64,000 nucleotides of DNA from Actinomyces viscosus (lineage in GTDB: Bacteria > Actinomycetota > Actinomycetes > Actinomycetales > Actinomycetaceae), in NCBI RefSeq assembly GCF_900637975.1, contig NZ_LR134477.1, positions 2,480,001 through 2,544,000 of the forward strand, given 5' to 3'. Numbering within the stretch: position 1 is the stretch's first letter; every line of letters begins with the position of its first letter. Shown here one piece after another: positions 27,690 through 35,092 of this stretch. A program made the translations under genes and the position numbers. The notes beneath the pieces are model-generated. The model was given only the letters and a program-made list of their open reading frames with translations. It did no database searches and was not told the origin of the DNA.

Positions 27690-28448
27690 ATGGCACGTGG
27701 AGGACGCGGGTTCCAGGGCACGGTGCTCAAGGCGCTGCGCGTGCCGGAGCACAGGCTCACGGTCACCGGGGTGCGCGAGCTCCCGCCCTACACGGAGCTG
27801 ACCGTCCAGTGCCCAAGTCTTCTGGGGACCGGGGCCGCCGCGCTGCCGCCCACCACCTGGGTGCGGATGTGGATCCCGGAGGGCGAGCGCGAGTACCAGC
27901 GCGCCTACACCCTCACCCGCATCGACCGGGCCCGCTCCAGCGCCACCATCCTGTTCCTGCACCACGAGCCCACCGGACCGGCGTCGCGGTGGTCGAGCCG
28001 GGTCAGGCCCGGGGCCAGGGTGGCCGTCCAGGTCATGGGCGGCACCAGCTACCGCCCACCGTCCCACGGCGACCGGCTGCTCCTGGTGGGCGATCGAGCC
28101 TCCGCGCCCGCACTCGTCGACGCCGTGAACACGGCCCCGGTGGGCAGCCCGGCCACCGTCATCATGCTGGCGCCCGGGGACGGCTACCTGCCCTCGGCCG
28201 AGCGCGACCATGAGCTGATCCGCCTGGATCCCGAGGTCCTGGAGGACAGGCTGCTGGCCGCCGTCGACCATATCCTGTGGGCGGACACCGGTGACCTGGC
28301 GCTCGACTGGGCCTGGATCGCCCTGGAGAGCAGCGCCACCAAGGCGGTGCGGCGCCACCTGGTCGCCTCCGGGATGAGCCGGCGCAGCATCCAGCACCAG
28401 GCCTACTGGATCCGCGGCCGCGCCATGGGCGTGGCCTCCGAGGCCTGA
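27690..28448 (+). CDS. Siderophore-interacting protein (FAD/NAD(P)H ferric-siderophore reductase family)
   Basis: 252 aa. The N-terminal FAD-binding beta barrel includes VRMWIPEGEREYQRAYTLTRID (the R-x-Y-T/S pattern that binds FAD), followed by RWSSRVRPGARVAVQVMGG. The C-terminal NAD(P)H half carries DRLLLVGDRASAPALVDAV, and the end YWIRGRAMG is the family's signature (YW-x-x-G). SIPs release iron from siderophores by reduction in the cytosol. AAGGTTCGCCTT at 27642-27653 is a weak partial match to a DtxR/IdeR iron box upstream of a GGAAGG ribosome site. No siderophore transporter genes are adjacent. Confidence 0.85.
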   Translation: MARGGRGFQGTVLKALRVPEHRLTVTGVRELPPYTELTVQCPSLLGTGAAALPPTTWVRMWIPEGEREYQRAYTLTRIDRARSSATILFLHHEPTGPASRWSSRVRPGARVAVQVMGGTSYRPPSHGDRLLLVGDRASAPALVDAVNTAPVGSPATVIMLAPGDGYLPSAERDHELIRLDPEVLEDRLLAAVDHILWADTGDLALDWAWIALESSATKAVRRHLVASGMSRRSIQHQAYWIRGRAMGVASEA

Positions 28449-28468
28449 GCCGGGCTAGGCCTGCGTCC

Positions 28469-28536
28469 TCGCGGTCGTACCTTGTGCCGCGCGTTCGAGG
28501 GGTAGAGGGTACGACCTCGCGACCTACCCTACGAAC
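28469..28536. repeat. 68-bp dispersed repeat, copy 2 (inverted relative to 1315-1382)
   Basis: Exact reverse complement of the copy at 1315-1382, 20 bp after the siderophore-interacting protein gene. It can fold through GGTCGTACC / GGTACGACC. Confidence 0.8.
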
Positions 28537-28571
28537 TCGACGACAGGCCCCGCTCCCATGAGAATGAAGAG

Positions 28572-28700
28572 TTACTCGCCGGCGTCGATCCGGTCGCGAA
28601 TGAGCGAGATCTCAGCGGTCAGGTTCTCACGATCATGGAGCCTCGAGTCACCCTTCCGAGCACGTGGTGTGAAGCGAGGCCTGTCGTGCTCCTCGTTCAC
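28572..28700 (-). CDS. Possible 42-aa ORF coupled to the HTH-MNT gene
   Basis: A short ORF starting with GTG inside the stop codon of the upstream HTH-MNT gene (GTGA overlap). It encodes a charged peptide ending LTAEISLIRDRIDAGE. No family is recognised. The first seven codons (NEEHDRP) are also found at the duplicated copy upstream near 29204, which hints that they belonged to a real gene. It could be the remnant start of a HEPN-type toxin partner. Confidence 0.3.
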   Translation of the reverse strand: MNEEHDRPRFTPRARKGDSRLHDRENLTAEISLIRDRIDAGE

Positions 28701-28742
28701 AACGGCACCGCCTCTCGCACAGCATCGGCCAGCTGGACGGGC
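28684..28742. repeat. 59-bp direct repeat, copy 1
   Basis: Identical to 29204-29262. This copy covers the last 13-14 codons and the stop of the HTH-MNT gene and the start of the small ORF after it. Confidence 0.9.
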
Positions 28743-29167
28743 AGATTGGCATCGGAGACCACGTCGGTCGGGAACCCAGTGAGCTTCTCAACGTCATCGA
28801 CGAACAGGGCCAGATCGAACAGATCAGTGTCGGCTGATGGTGTGACCAGCAGATCGATGTCGGAGTCGAAGTCGTCCTCCCCTCGGACGGATGAGCCGAA
28901 AACGCGAGGATTGCTCAGGCCATGAGACTCAGCGCAGGCGACGATCTCATCGGCCTGCATGGCAAGCGGAACCGACGGCCGGTAGTCAGCTGCCCGCAGC
29001 ACCCTCTCAAGCATGTCGCCGGACACCGTTTGAGTCCCGGCCTCCATCCGCACCAGGCTCGGCGGGCGCAGCCCGGCACGATGAGCCAACTGGGTCTGTG
29101 TCAGCCCAGCGTCCAGACGCGCAGCACGAATGAGTGCCGGAGCATCATCAGTGCGGAAACGACCCAT
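28697..29167 (-). CDS. HTH (Xre) - nucleotidyltransferase (MNT) fusion, antitoxin-like
   Basis: 156 aa. The N-terminal Xre helix-turn-helix (ALIRAARLDAGLTQTQLAHRAGLRPPSLVRMEAG) is followed by a minimal nucleotidyltransferase domain with the canonical GSSVRGEDDFDSDIDLLV active site (G-S-x-x-R-G and the Asp pair in SDIDLL). Such MNT proteins usually pair with HEPN toxins, which they AMPylate. No HEPN gene remains: only a 42-codon ORF follows with a GTGA overlap. The ATG at 29167 begins MGRFRTDD; the upstream in-frame extension comes from the duplicated repeat and is not conserved. Confidence 0.75.
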   Translation of the reverse strand: MGRFRTDDAPALIRAARLDAGLTQTQLAHRAGLRPPSLVRMEAGTQTVSGDMLERVLRAADYRPSVPLAMQADEIVACAESHGLSNPRVFGSSVRGEDDFDSDIDLLVTPSADTDLFDLALFVDDVEKLTGFPTDVVSDANLPVQLADAVREAVPL

Positions 29168-29203
29168 GAGGTCAGCATATTGCACGACCACGACGAAGGC
29201 CGA

Positions 29204-29262
29204 TCGTGCTCCTCGTTCACAACGGCACCGCCTCTCGCACAGCATCGGCCAGCTGGACGGGC
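29204..29262. repeat. 59-bp direct repeat, copy 2
   Basis: Identical to 28684-28742 but without the rest of an MNT gene. It lies just upstream of the HTH-MNT start and looks like the 3' end of a second, deleted MNT gene. Confidence 0.9.
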
Positions 29263-29345
29263 GCGCCCGTATGCAGTCTCCAGCCAGGTCTCCGGTTTAA
29301 TCTGGATGAGTTCGTCGTCGTGAACTGCTCAGTGAGGTGCCCGCC

Positions 29346-29717
29346 ATGCGACTCATCAGGCTCGCCATCTTGGTTGTCGCCCTGATCGTTCTGGTGCTCG
29401 GGATCGGAGGGCTGCTGCTCGGCTGGCGGACCGGCAGCCTCAACACGTCGCTGTGCATGCTGCTGCTCGCCCTCATCCTGCGGCGATCCCAGGACGCCGA
29501 CCCCGGAGAACGGACGATGCCGCCCTCAGGAGTACTGGCTCTGGCGGTCGTCGGAATCGTCCTATCAGGGTTCGCGCTCGCACGCGGTTTCTCCGTGTCC
29601 GATGACCTCGCACCCCTCAATCTGCTCCCCCTGACCCTGCTGGGCGACGTCTTGAGGCGCCACCTGAAGGGCCGCAGGAAGGGCACGTCCGCCGGCGACC
29701 CGCCCCTGCCCCGGTAG
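29346..29717 (+). CDS. Small two-to-four-helix membrane protein (paralogue of 31671-32081)
   Basis: About 123 aa from ATG 29346 with hydrophobic segments at about 4-25, 32-46, 60-78 and 88-102, and a basic, Pro-rich C-terminus. Shared with the other copy: MRL at the start, GG-L-x-GW, LILLR/QAQ followed by an acidic-basic stretch ending in P-x-x-G/S-VLALAVVGI. No family name comes to mind. GAGGTG precedes the start. The two copies flank a GNAT gene and a dead IS481, suggesting a duplicated accessory gene. Confidence 0.55.
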   Translation: MRLIRLAILVVALIVLVLGIGGLLLGWRTGSLNTSLCMLLLALILRRSQDADPGERTMPPSGVLALAVVGIVLSGFALARGFSVSDDLAPLNLLPLTLLGDVLRRHLKGRRKGTSAGDPPLPR

Positions 29718-29768
29718 GTCTCCTCCCCCGCGCGCTTCAGCAAGTCTCGGCTCCCCGACGACGTCGGT

Positions 29769-29856
29769 CGAGGACGTACTTTCACCACGAGGACTGCATT
29801 CTCCCCCAGATGGCTGGGGGCGGAGCGGCGTCGTTTGGAAGAGAAGTACGTCCTCG
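29769..29856. terminator. Nested hairpin between convergent genes
   Basis: Outer arms CGAGGACGTACTT (29769-29781) and AAGTACGTCCTCG (29844-29856), and inner CCCCCAG-ATGG-CTGGGGG near 29803-29820. It is positioned between the membrane-protein stop and the GNAT stop, so it may terminate both. Confidence 0.6.
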
Positions 29857-29886
29857 GGACGAAACGCAGCCCCCGACACGTGCCGC

Positions 29887-30327
29887 TCAGGACCGCCGCA
29901 CGCAGCGGTAGCGGCGGCGCCCCGGCCAGCGCGGGTCCGACGGCGCAGGGCCGATGTCGAAGTCAAGCGCCCGGTAGAAGCCGACGGCGTCATCGTCGGT
30001 CTCAGCGACAACCTGCCCCGACATACCAGCAAGAGCGTCGACGAGCGCCCGCCCGAGCCCATCGCCGCGTAGCTCCGGAGCCACGGCGATGTACTCCAGC
30101 ACGACACCGTTGGGCTGAGAGACGTAGGCTGCTACGGACGTGGGCGCGCCCCGCGGGCCCGTACCCACGACCTCCATGACTGGCAGCTCCTCGGCAAGGA
30201 TCCTGCGCAGTTCGACGTCGGGCAGTTCCGCGGCTTCGCGCATGAGAGCCAGCATCTGCTCACTGGCCAGGTCCTGCTCCACCAGGACTCTAACTGCCTC
30301 TCCACGCAGCATCCGGTCTCTCTCCAC
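29887..30327 (-). CDS. GNAT family N-acetyltransferase
   Basis: 146 aa. The acetyl-CoA loop is EYIAVAPELRGDGLGRALVDALAG (R-x-x-G-x-G/A), followed by VVAETDDDAVGFYRALDFDIGP, the standard GNAT C-terminal strand and helix. The N-terminal part is a short helical region. GATAAT on the minus strand (30334-30339) lies 6 nt before the GTG start, a strong leaderless promoter candidate. The target is unknown; the basic C-terminus (WPGRRRYRCVRRS) is unusual. Confidence 0.8.
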   Translation of the reverse strand: MERDRMLRGEAVRVLVEQDLASEQMLALMREAAELPDVELRRILAEELPVMEVVGTGPRGAPTSVAAYVSQPNGVVLEYIAVAPELRGDGLGRALVDALAGMSGQVVAETDDDAVGFYRALDFDIGPAPSDPRWPGRRRYRCVRRS

Positions 30328-30427
30328 AGCCTCATTATCTACTGACCTGCACAGTACCTATAGCGTCACGGGCACATTGCATTTTCCCTGGTAGAGCCCG
30401 GTTTTGTCGATTAAGGAGGCTTCAACG

Positions 30428-31545
30428 ACTAGGTGTTGTGGGTCATGAGGTTGTAGTCGTGGGGGCAGCGGGGCTTGGGCTGTCAGGATGGGTGGTGCTG
30501 AATCATCCTTCTGACATAGAAAGCCCTGCTGCCATGACCCACCGTAACGCTCCGCTGACGCCTCAGGGCCGCTACCGGCTCGTGATGCGTGTCCAGTCCG
30601 GTCGTCCTATCGCCCATGTAGCCGCCGAGGCCGGCATCGCCCGCGCCACGCTGTCGAAGTGGGTCGCCCGTTACCGCCAGGGCGGAACCGAGGCGCTTGA
30701 GGACCGCTCCAGCGCCCCAGTCCACCGTCCCACCCAGACCAGTGCCGAGACGGTGGACCTCATCGAGCACTGGCGCCGCACCCACAAGTGGTCTGCCCGC
30801 CGCATCAGTCATGAGCTCGCCGCGCGCGGGACAGTGGTGTCGGTACGTACCGTGACCCGCTGGCTGGACAGAGCCGGCCTGAACCGACGCCGCGACACCA
30901 GGCCCCACCGGGCAGTCCAACCGGGTCAGCAAACCTATCGTGGCCCGTTTCCCGGGCCACATGATCCACCTGGACGTCAAGAAGGTCGGACGCATCCCAC
31001 CCGCAGGGCGGCTGGAGGGCCCACGGGCGCGGTACCCCTGAGGCGAAGGCCTCCAAGCGGGGCAAGGCAGCCAGGATCGGCTACACCTACCTGCACACCG
31101 CTATCGACGGTTTCTCCCGCCTGGCCTACACCGAGGCCCTGGATGACGAGAGGGCCTCGACCACGATCGGCTTCTTCTGCCGGGCCCGGGCCTTCTTCGC
31201 CGACCACGGCGTGACCAGGCTCGTGCGGGTCGTCACTGACAACGGAGCGAGCTACCGGGCCCGGGCCTTCACCACAACCATTACCTCCCTGGCCTCACGC
31301 CACCAGAGAATCCGCCCCTACACCCCGCGCCACAACGGCAAGGTCGAGCGCTACAACCGCATCCTGGCCGAGGAGTGCCTCTACGCCCGCAGCTACTCCT
31401 CAGAGCAGCAGCGCCGCGACGCCATCGCCGTGTGGAACCACCACTACAACTACCATCGGCCCCACACCGCCTGCCACAACCAGCCACCCGCCACCCGCGT
31501 CCCAGCACACGTCACCAACGTCATGACCTCATACAACTAGGGTTG
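30428..31545 (+). mobile_element. IS481-family insertion sequence, inactivated
   Basis: Bounded by imperfect inverted ends sharing GGTCATGA and GTTG (left about 30434-30456, right about 31520-31545). It contains one transposase gene with two frameshifts. Exact ends and target duplication could not be fixed. Confidence 0.7.
30534..31540 (+). pseudogene. IS481 transposase with two frameshifts
   Basis: The first frame (from ATG 30534) gives the HTH part: THRNAPLTPQGRYRLV, VAAEAGIARATLSKWVARYR, WSARRISHELAARG, VSVRTVTRWLDRAGL. Near 30903 the reading moves to the next frame (PTGQSNRVSKPIVARFPGHM, then IHLDVKKVGRIP with the first catalytic Asp). Near 31005 it moves again (GWRAHGRGTPEAKASKRGKA, then YTYLHTAIDGFSRLAYTEAL, VTDNGASYRA and HNGKVERYNRILAEE, with the second Asp and the Glu). 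Two single-base changes therefore inactivate an otherwise nearly intact rve-type transposase of about 335 aa. Confidence 0.85.
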
Positions 31546-31670
31546 GCGAGCCCAGGCAGCGCTCCCCATCAACGATGACGGGAGACTTGTTGAAAGCACC
31601 ATAAGAATCCGGCAGGATTTTGCCTGGTCGTACCACTCCCCATCATGTCCACCCCTATGAGGTCACTACC

Positions 31671-32081
31671 ATGCGACTACTCCCTCCAGTCGTCTTCACG
31701 CTTGCCACCACCGTCCTGGTCCTGACCGTCGGCGGAGGCCTGTTCGGCTGGGAAACCTCCCTCCTGACCCCCTTGAGCCTGCTGACGGTCAGCCTCATCC
31801 TCCTCCAGGCGCAGCACGTCCAGCGTGCCGAGCCCTCCCAGCGCATCCCGGGCCCCTCGGTCCTGGCGCTGAGCGTCATCGGCCTCGGCCTGGCGATCGC
31901 CCTGCTCGGCTACGGCATCTACAACCGCGACGCCGCAGCCGCCATCAACCCGCCGTCGGCCGGCATCCTGCTCTACGTCGTCGTGAACGCCCGCCGTCAG
32001 CGCAGGCCCGCCCCGCAGCCCGTCTTCGTCACCACCCCGGAGGCTCCCCTCGCAGAAACATCGGTACCTCAGCCTCAATAA
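31671..32081 (+). CDS. Small membrane protein, paralogue of 29346-29717
   Basis: 136 aa from ATG 31671 with hydrophobic segments at about 5-25, 32-46, 62-85 and 93-105, then a hydrophilic, Pro-rich cytoplasmic tail (RRQRRPAPQPVFVTTPEA). It shares with the upstream copy the opening MRL, GGGLFGWETSLLTPLSLLTV, and the PGPSVLALSVIGLGLA block. A GAGGTC-type weak ribosome site precedes it. Function unknown. Confidence 0.55.
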   Translation: MRLLPPVVFTLATTVLVLTVGGGLFGWETSLLTPLSLLTVSLILLQAQHVQRAEPSQRIPGPSVLALSVIGLGLAIALLGYGIYNRDAAAAINPPSAGILLYVVVNARRQRRPAPQPVFVTTPEAPLAETSVPQPQ

Positions 32082-32619
32082 TGCTGTCGAAGCCCTCACC
32101 CCGAGCAGCGACGACACGGCTCCACAACGCGTATTTCAGCGTGGCGCACCACGAATGATAAGCCAGCCTCGCCCTCACGGACGTTCACAGTCGGTCATAA
32201 CACATCAATCACCGAGACGACCCGCTGATGATGAGCCATCCACGCCCTAAAGGTCGCTCCAACACAATATCCATGTCCCCGACCCCGGCTTTCCAGGGAC
32301 TGCTTATCTCATCGAAATTGATGTCAGAAACATCAACTTCTCCAGCTTTAGCGATTGAGTACCTTTCGATAATTTCGCCTGAAAAAATGGTGGTGTCCGT
32401 GACGTAGCGCCGTATGGAGGAGTCGGTGGCCTCGAAGGCGATAACGTACCCCCAACCTCTGGGGTTGCGTTCGGCTAGCTTGACCGCCGGGGTAACCGAC
32501 GTGACGCGCGCACCCTCAGGGAGACTGTGCCCACCCCCGATTGCCAGAATCTGGTCCAGGTGCTCCATGTCTGCCGGACAGGGCGCCCCCTCCTGTTGAT
32601 TACTCGGCAAGGAAGAAGC

Positions 32620-32696
32620 AGACGACTGGGCGTCACTCCGGGCGCCGCATGCAGCAAGAACCATCGGGGCAGCAACCGAGACGAGCGCAGGAGGGA
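32620..32696. repeat. 77-bp target-site duplication, left copy
   Basis: Starts AGACGACTGGGCGTC and ends GCGCAGGAGGGA, identical to 34347-34423, and abuts the IS1634-family element on its left. Confidence 0.9.
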
Positions 32697-34346
32697 CCTG
32701 ACTTGGCTCATTGCGGGGTGGTTGGGTCGCTGGGGGTGTGGTTGTGGTTGGGATTGTGCGGGTTGCGTGGGTGGGGGTGCGCACTAACGTGGGGGTATGA
32801 GTCCGTACGTTCGCGCGGTCAGGACGGCGTCGGGGGCCCGTGCGGTGCAGATCGTGTACTCCTCCCGCAAAGGAGCCCGCAGCATCGAGCACATCGGCTC
32901 AGCCCATGACGATGCTGAGCTGGCGGCGCTTAAGGAGGTCGCCAGGCAGCGTCTCAACGCTGGCCAGCTCGGCCTTGACCTGCCGGGCCTGAACGGTGCG
33001 GACGTCGGGGGAAAGGGACCGCAGGCGCTGGCTGGGGCCGGGCGCGTAGCGCCGATCACCTCCAACCGGATGGGAGTGCTCCTGGAGACGCTGGAAGCGG
33101 CTTGGAAGGCAGTGGGCCTGGACGGGCTCGGTGGTGCTGACGAGGTCTTCCGCCAGCTCGTTACCGCCAGGCTGATCGAGCCGACCAGCAAGCAGGACTC
33201 CCTGCGGGTCCTGGCCGAGGCAGGTCTGACGCCGGTGTCCTACGCCACGGTCAAGCGTCATCTGCCCCGCTACGCCGCTGAGGAGTTCACCCGGGGCCTG
33301 TCGCGCCTGCTGGCCGGACGCGCCCGCATCGACCGGGCCTCGCTGGTCCTGTTCGACGTGACGACCCTGTACTTCGAGACCGACAAGGCCGACGGTTTCC
33401 GCGAGCCAGGCTTCTCGAAGGAAAGACGCCTGGAGCCGCAGATCACGGTAGGGCTGCTCACCGACGAGACCGGGTTCCCTCTACGGGCCGAGGCCTTTGA
33501 GGGCAACAAGGCCGAGACCGCCACCATGATCCCGACGATCAACGACTTCATGAACGCCTACAACCTCGACGACGTGGTGGTCGTCGCCGACGCCGGGATG
33601 ATCGGCGCCGCCAACAAGCAGGCCCTGGAGGCAGCCGGCCTGTCTTACGTGCTGGGCTCACGCACCTCACGCGTCCCCCACGTGATCAGCTCCTGGCACG
33701 ACAGCCACCCCGACCAGGACGTCCCCGACGGGCTGACCCTGACCCAGCCCTGGCCCGCCGGAGCCAGCGACCAGCGCCGTGACGAGACCATCTGCTACCG
33801 CTACAGCGCCGACAGGGCCCGACGCACGCTACACGGGATCGACACCCAGGTCGCCAAGGCCGAGAAAGCCGTCGCAGGAAAGATCCCCGTCAAACGCAAC
33901 CGCTTCGTGCACCTGTCCGGCGCCACCAGGAGCATCAACCGCGACCTGGAGACACGGGCCCGGACCCTGGCCGGGTGGAAGGGATACGTCACCAACCTGC
34001 CCAACCCCGACCCCGAGACGGTCATCGGTGCCTACCACCGCCTGTACAACATCGAGAAGTCCTTCCGCATGTCCAAGTCCGACCTGAGAGCACGCCCCAT
34101 CTACCACCACCTGCGCCAGTCCATCGAGGCCCACCTGACCATCGTCACCGCCGCCCTGGCCATGGCCCGATGGCTGGAGAACACCACCGGCTGGTCCATC
34201 AGACGCCTGATCACCACCGCCCGCCGCTACCGCACCATCACCATCAACATCACCGGACACACCCTCACAGCCGCCGACCCACTCCCACCCGACCTCATCC
34301 AAGCCCTCAACAACATCCACCACGACACTAAATGAGCCAACTCAGG
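32697..34346 (+). mobile_element. IS1634-family insertion sequence, copy 1 (1650 bp)
   Basis: Terminal inverted repeats CCTGACTTGGCTCATT and (as reverse complement of the right end) CCTGAGTTGGCTCATT. One intact transposase gene. It is identical along the parts compared with the copy at 44372-46021. Flanked by a 77-bp direct repeat, within the unusually long, variable range reported for IS1634-type elements. Confidence 0.92.
32797..34335 (+). CDS. IS1634-family (IS1549-like) DDE transposase
   Basis: 512 aa and full length. SPYVRAVRTASGARAVQIV starts the N-terminal domain, SLVLFDVTTLYFETD carries the first catalytic Asp, DDVVVVADAGMIGAANKQAL the second, and GAYHRLYNIEKSFRMSKSDL the Glu with the conserved YREK-like signature. 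The remainder (IYHHLRQSIEAHLTIVTAALAM) is the usual C-terminal helix. The frame is open, so the element should be active. It is the same protein as that encoded at 44472-46010. Confidence 0.92.
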   Translation: MSPYVRAVRTASGARAVQIVYSSRKGARSIEHIGSAHDDAELAALKEVARQRLNAGQLGLDLPGLNGADVGGKGPQALAGAGRVAPITSNRMGVLLETLEAAWKAVGLDGLGGADEVFRQLVTARLIEPTSKQDSLRVLAEAGLTPVSYATVKRHLPRYAAEEFTRGLSRLLAGRARIDRASLVLFDVTTLYFETDKADGFREPGFSKERRLEPQITVGLLTDETGFPLRAEAFEGNKAETATMIPTINDFMNAYNLDDVVVVADAGMIGAANKQALEAAGLSYVLGSRTSRVPHVISSWHDSHPDQDVPDGLTLTQPWPAGASDQRRDETICYRYSADRARRTLHGIDTQVAKAEKAVAGKIPVKRNRFVHLSGATRSINRDLETRARTLAGWKGYVTNLPNPDPETVIGAYHRLYNIEKSFRMSKSDLRARPIYHHLRQSIEAHLTIVTAALAMARWLENTTGWSIRRLITTARRYRTITINITGHTLTAADPLPPDLIQALNNIHHDTK

Positions 34347-34423
34347 AGACGACTGGGCGTCACTCCGGGCGCCGCATGCAGCAAGAACCATCGGGGCAGC
34401 AACCGAGACGAGCGCAGGAGGGA
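34347..34423. repeat. 77-bp target-site duplication, right copy
   Basis: Identical to 32620-32696. It contains the part of the lipoprotein gene that encodes the signal peptide and lipobox, so the duplication preserves a start-proximal fragment on this side. Confidence 0.9.
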
Positions 34424-34564
34424 GCATCCTCCGAGAAACGAGCATGCGACCTTCCTAAGCCGAACAATGAGGCAACCTTCGACTGGGTAGCCTACTTGAC
34501 TTCTGCATGATAGGTAAGTCGACTGAGAGAAGGCATTCTCACGGCCGCCAGACAACAACAGTTC

Positions 34565-35092
34565 TTAACGCGGCGCCCCTCGGATAACAAGCCACCCGCG
34601 TCCTAGAGGGCGCTCCAGGACGAGAGTCGCATCAGGAAATGCATCGGTAGACCATGGATTGTTAATGCCATCAAGATCGACGTCTTTTAAAGCACCAACT
34701 TTTTTAGTTTTCTTCGGAAATACTTCAATGCGGTCACCGCGAACCACCGTATTGTCGGTGACGTAGGTGCGAATACTGGGATCCGACGCAGTGAATGCAA
34801 TGACATACCCCCACCCTCCGGGGAAGCTCTCTGCGAATCTGGTCGCTGGCGAAACGGACGTTACTTGAGCCCCTTCCGGCAGGCTATGACCTTCACCAAT
34901 ACTAAGGATCTCATTCAAGTATGCCACGTCGGCCGGATAGGGCGCCCCCTCCTGATGATTACTCGGCAGGAGGGAAGTAGATGGCCCTGCAGCACCCCTA
35001 TCCGATCGAGCGAATGCGCATGCACTGACCACCGTCGCCAATGCGCAACTAACTGCAATCAGTCCCAATATTCTAGCTCGGCTTGGGTTCAT
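34565..35092 (-). CDS. Lipoprotein, immunity-like, downstream of a WXG-type toxin candidate
   Basis: 175 aa from ATG 35092 (NPSRARILGLIAVSCALATV, lipobox VSAC). The mature domain has QEGAPYPADVAYLNEILSIG, GHSLPEGAQVTSVSPATR, GWGYVIAFTASDPSIRTYVTDN, and the C-terminal LVLERPLGRGWLVIRG, all shared with the disrupted paralogue next to it. The start codon lies 20 bp inside the end of the upstream gene, so translation is coupled. Small surface lipoproteins in this position often neutralise or chaperone secreted toxins; that role here is inference. The gene is markedly less GC-rich than the core genes around it. Confidence 0.7.
   Translation of the reverse strand: MNPSRARILGLIAVSCALATVVSACAFARSDRGAAGPSTSLLPSNHQEGAPYPADVAYLNEILSIGEGHSLPEGAQVTSVSPATRFAESFPGGWGYVIAFTASDPSIRTYVTDNTVVRGDRIEVFPKKTKKVGALKDVDLDGINNPWSTDAFPDATLVLERPLGRGWLVIRGAPR

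Larger units (their letters stand above)
32209..34445 (-). pseudogene. Lipoprotein gene split by an IS1634-family insertion
   Basis: The 5' end is at 34445 (LVSRRMLPPALVSVAAPMVL with lipobox LAAC) and the 3' part runs from 32696 to 32209. Removing the 1650-bp element and one copy of the 77-bp target duplication leaves a 510-bp frame of 169 aa. The mature part has QEGAPCPADMEHLDQILAIG, GHSLPEGARVTSVTPAVK, GWGYVIAFEATDSSIRRYVTD and LERPLGRGWLIISG. It is a clear paralogue of the intact lipoprotein at 34565-35092, with which it formed a tandem pair behind the WXG-type toxin candidate. Composition is AT-richer than the flanking chromosome. Confidence 0.85.

Noticed and set aside
32697..32892. Upstream extension of the lipoprotein frame into the IS
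   Set aside because: The extension is IS terminal sequence; the original start is on the far side of the element at 34445.
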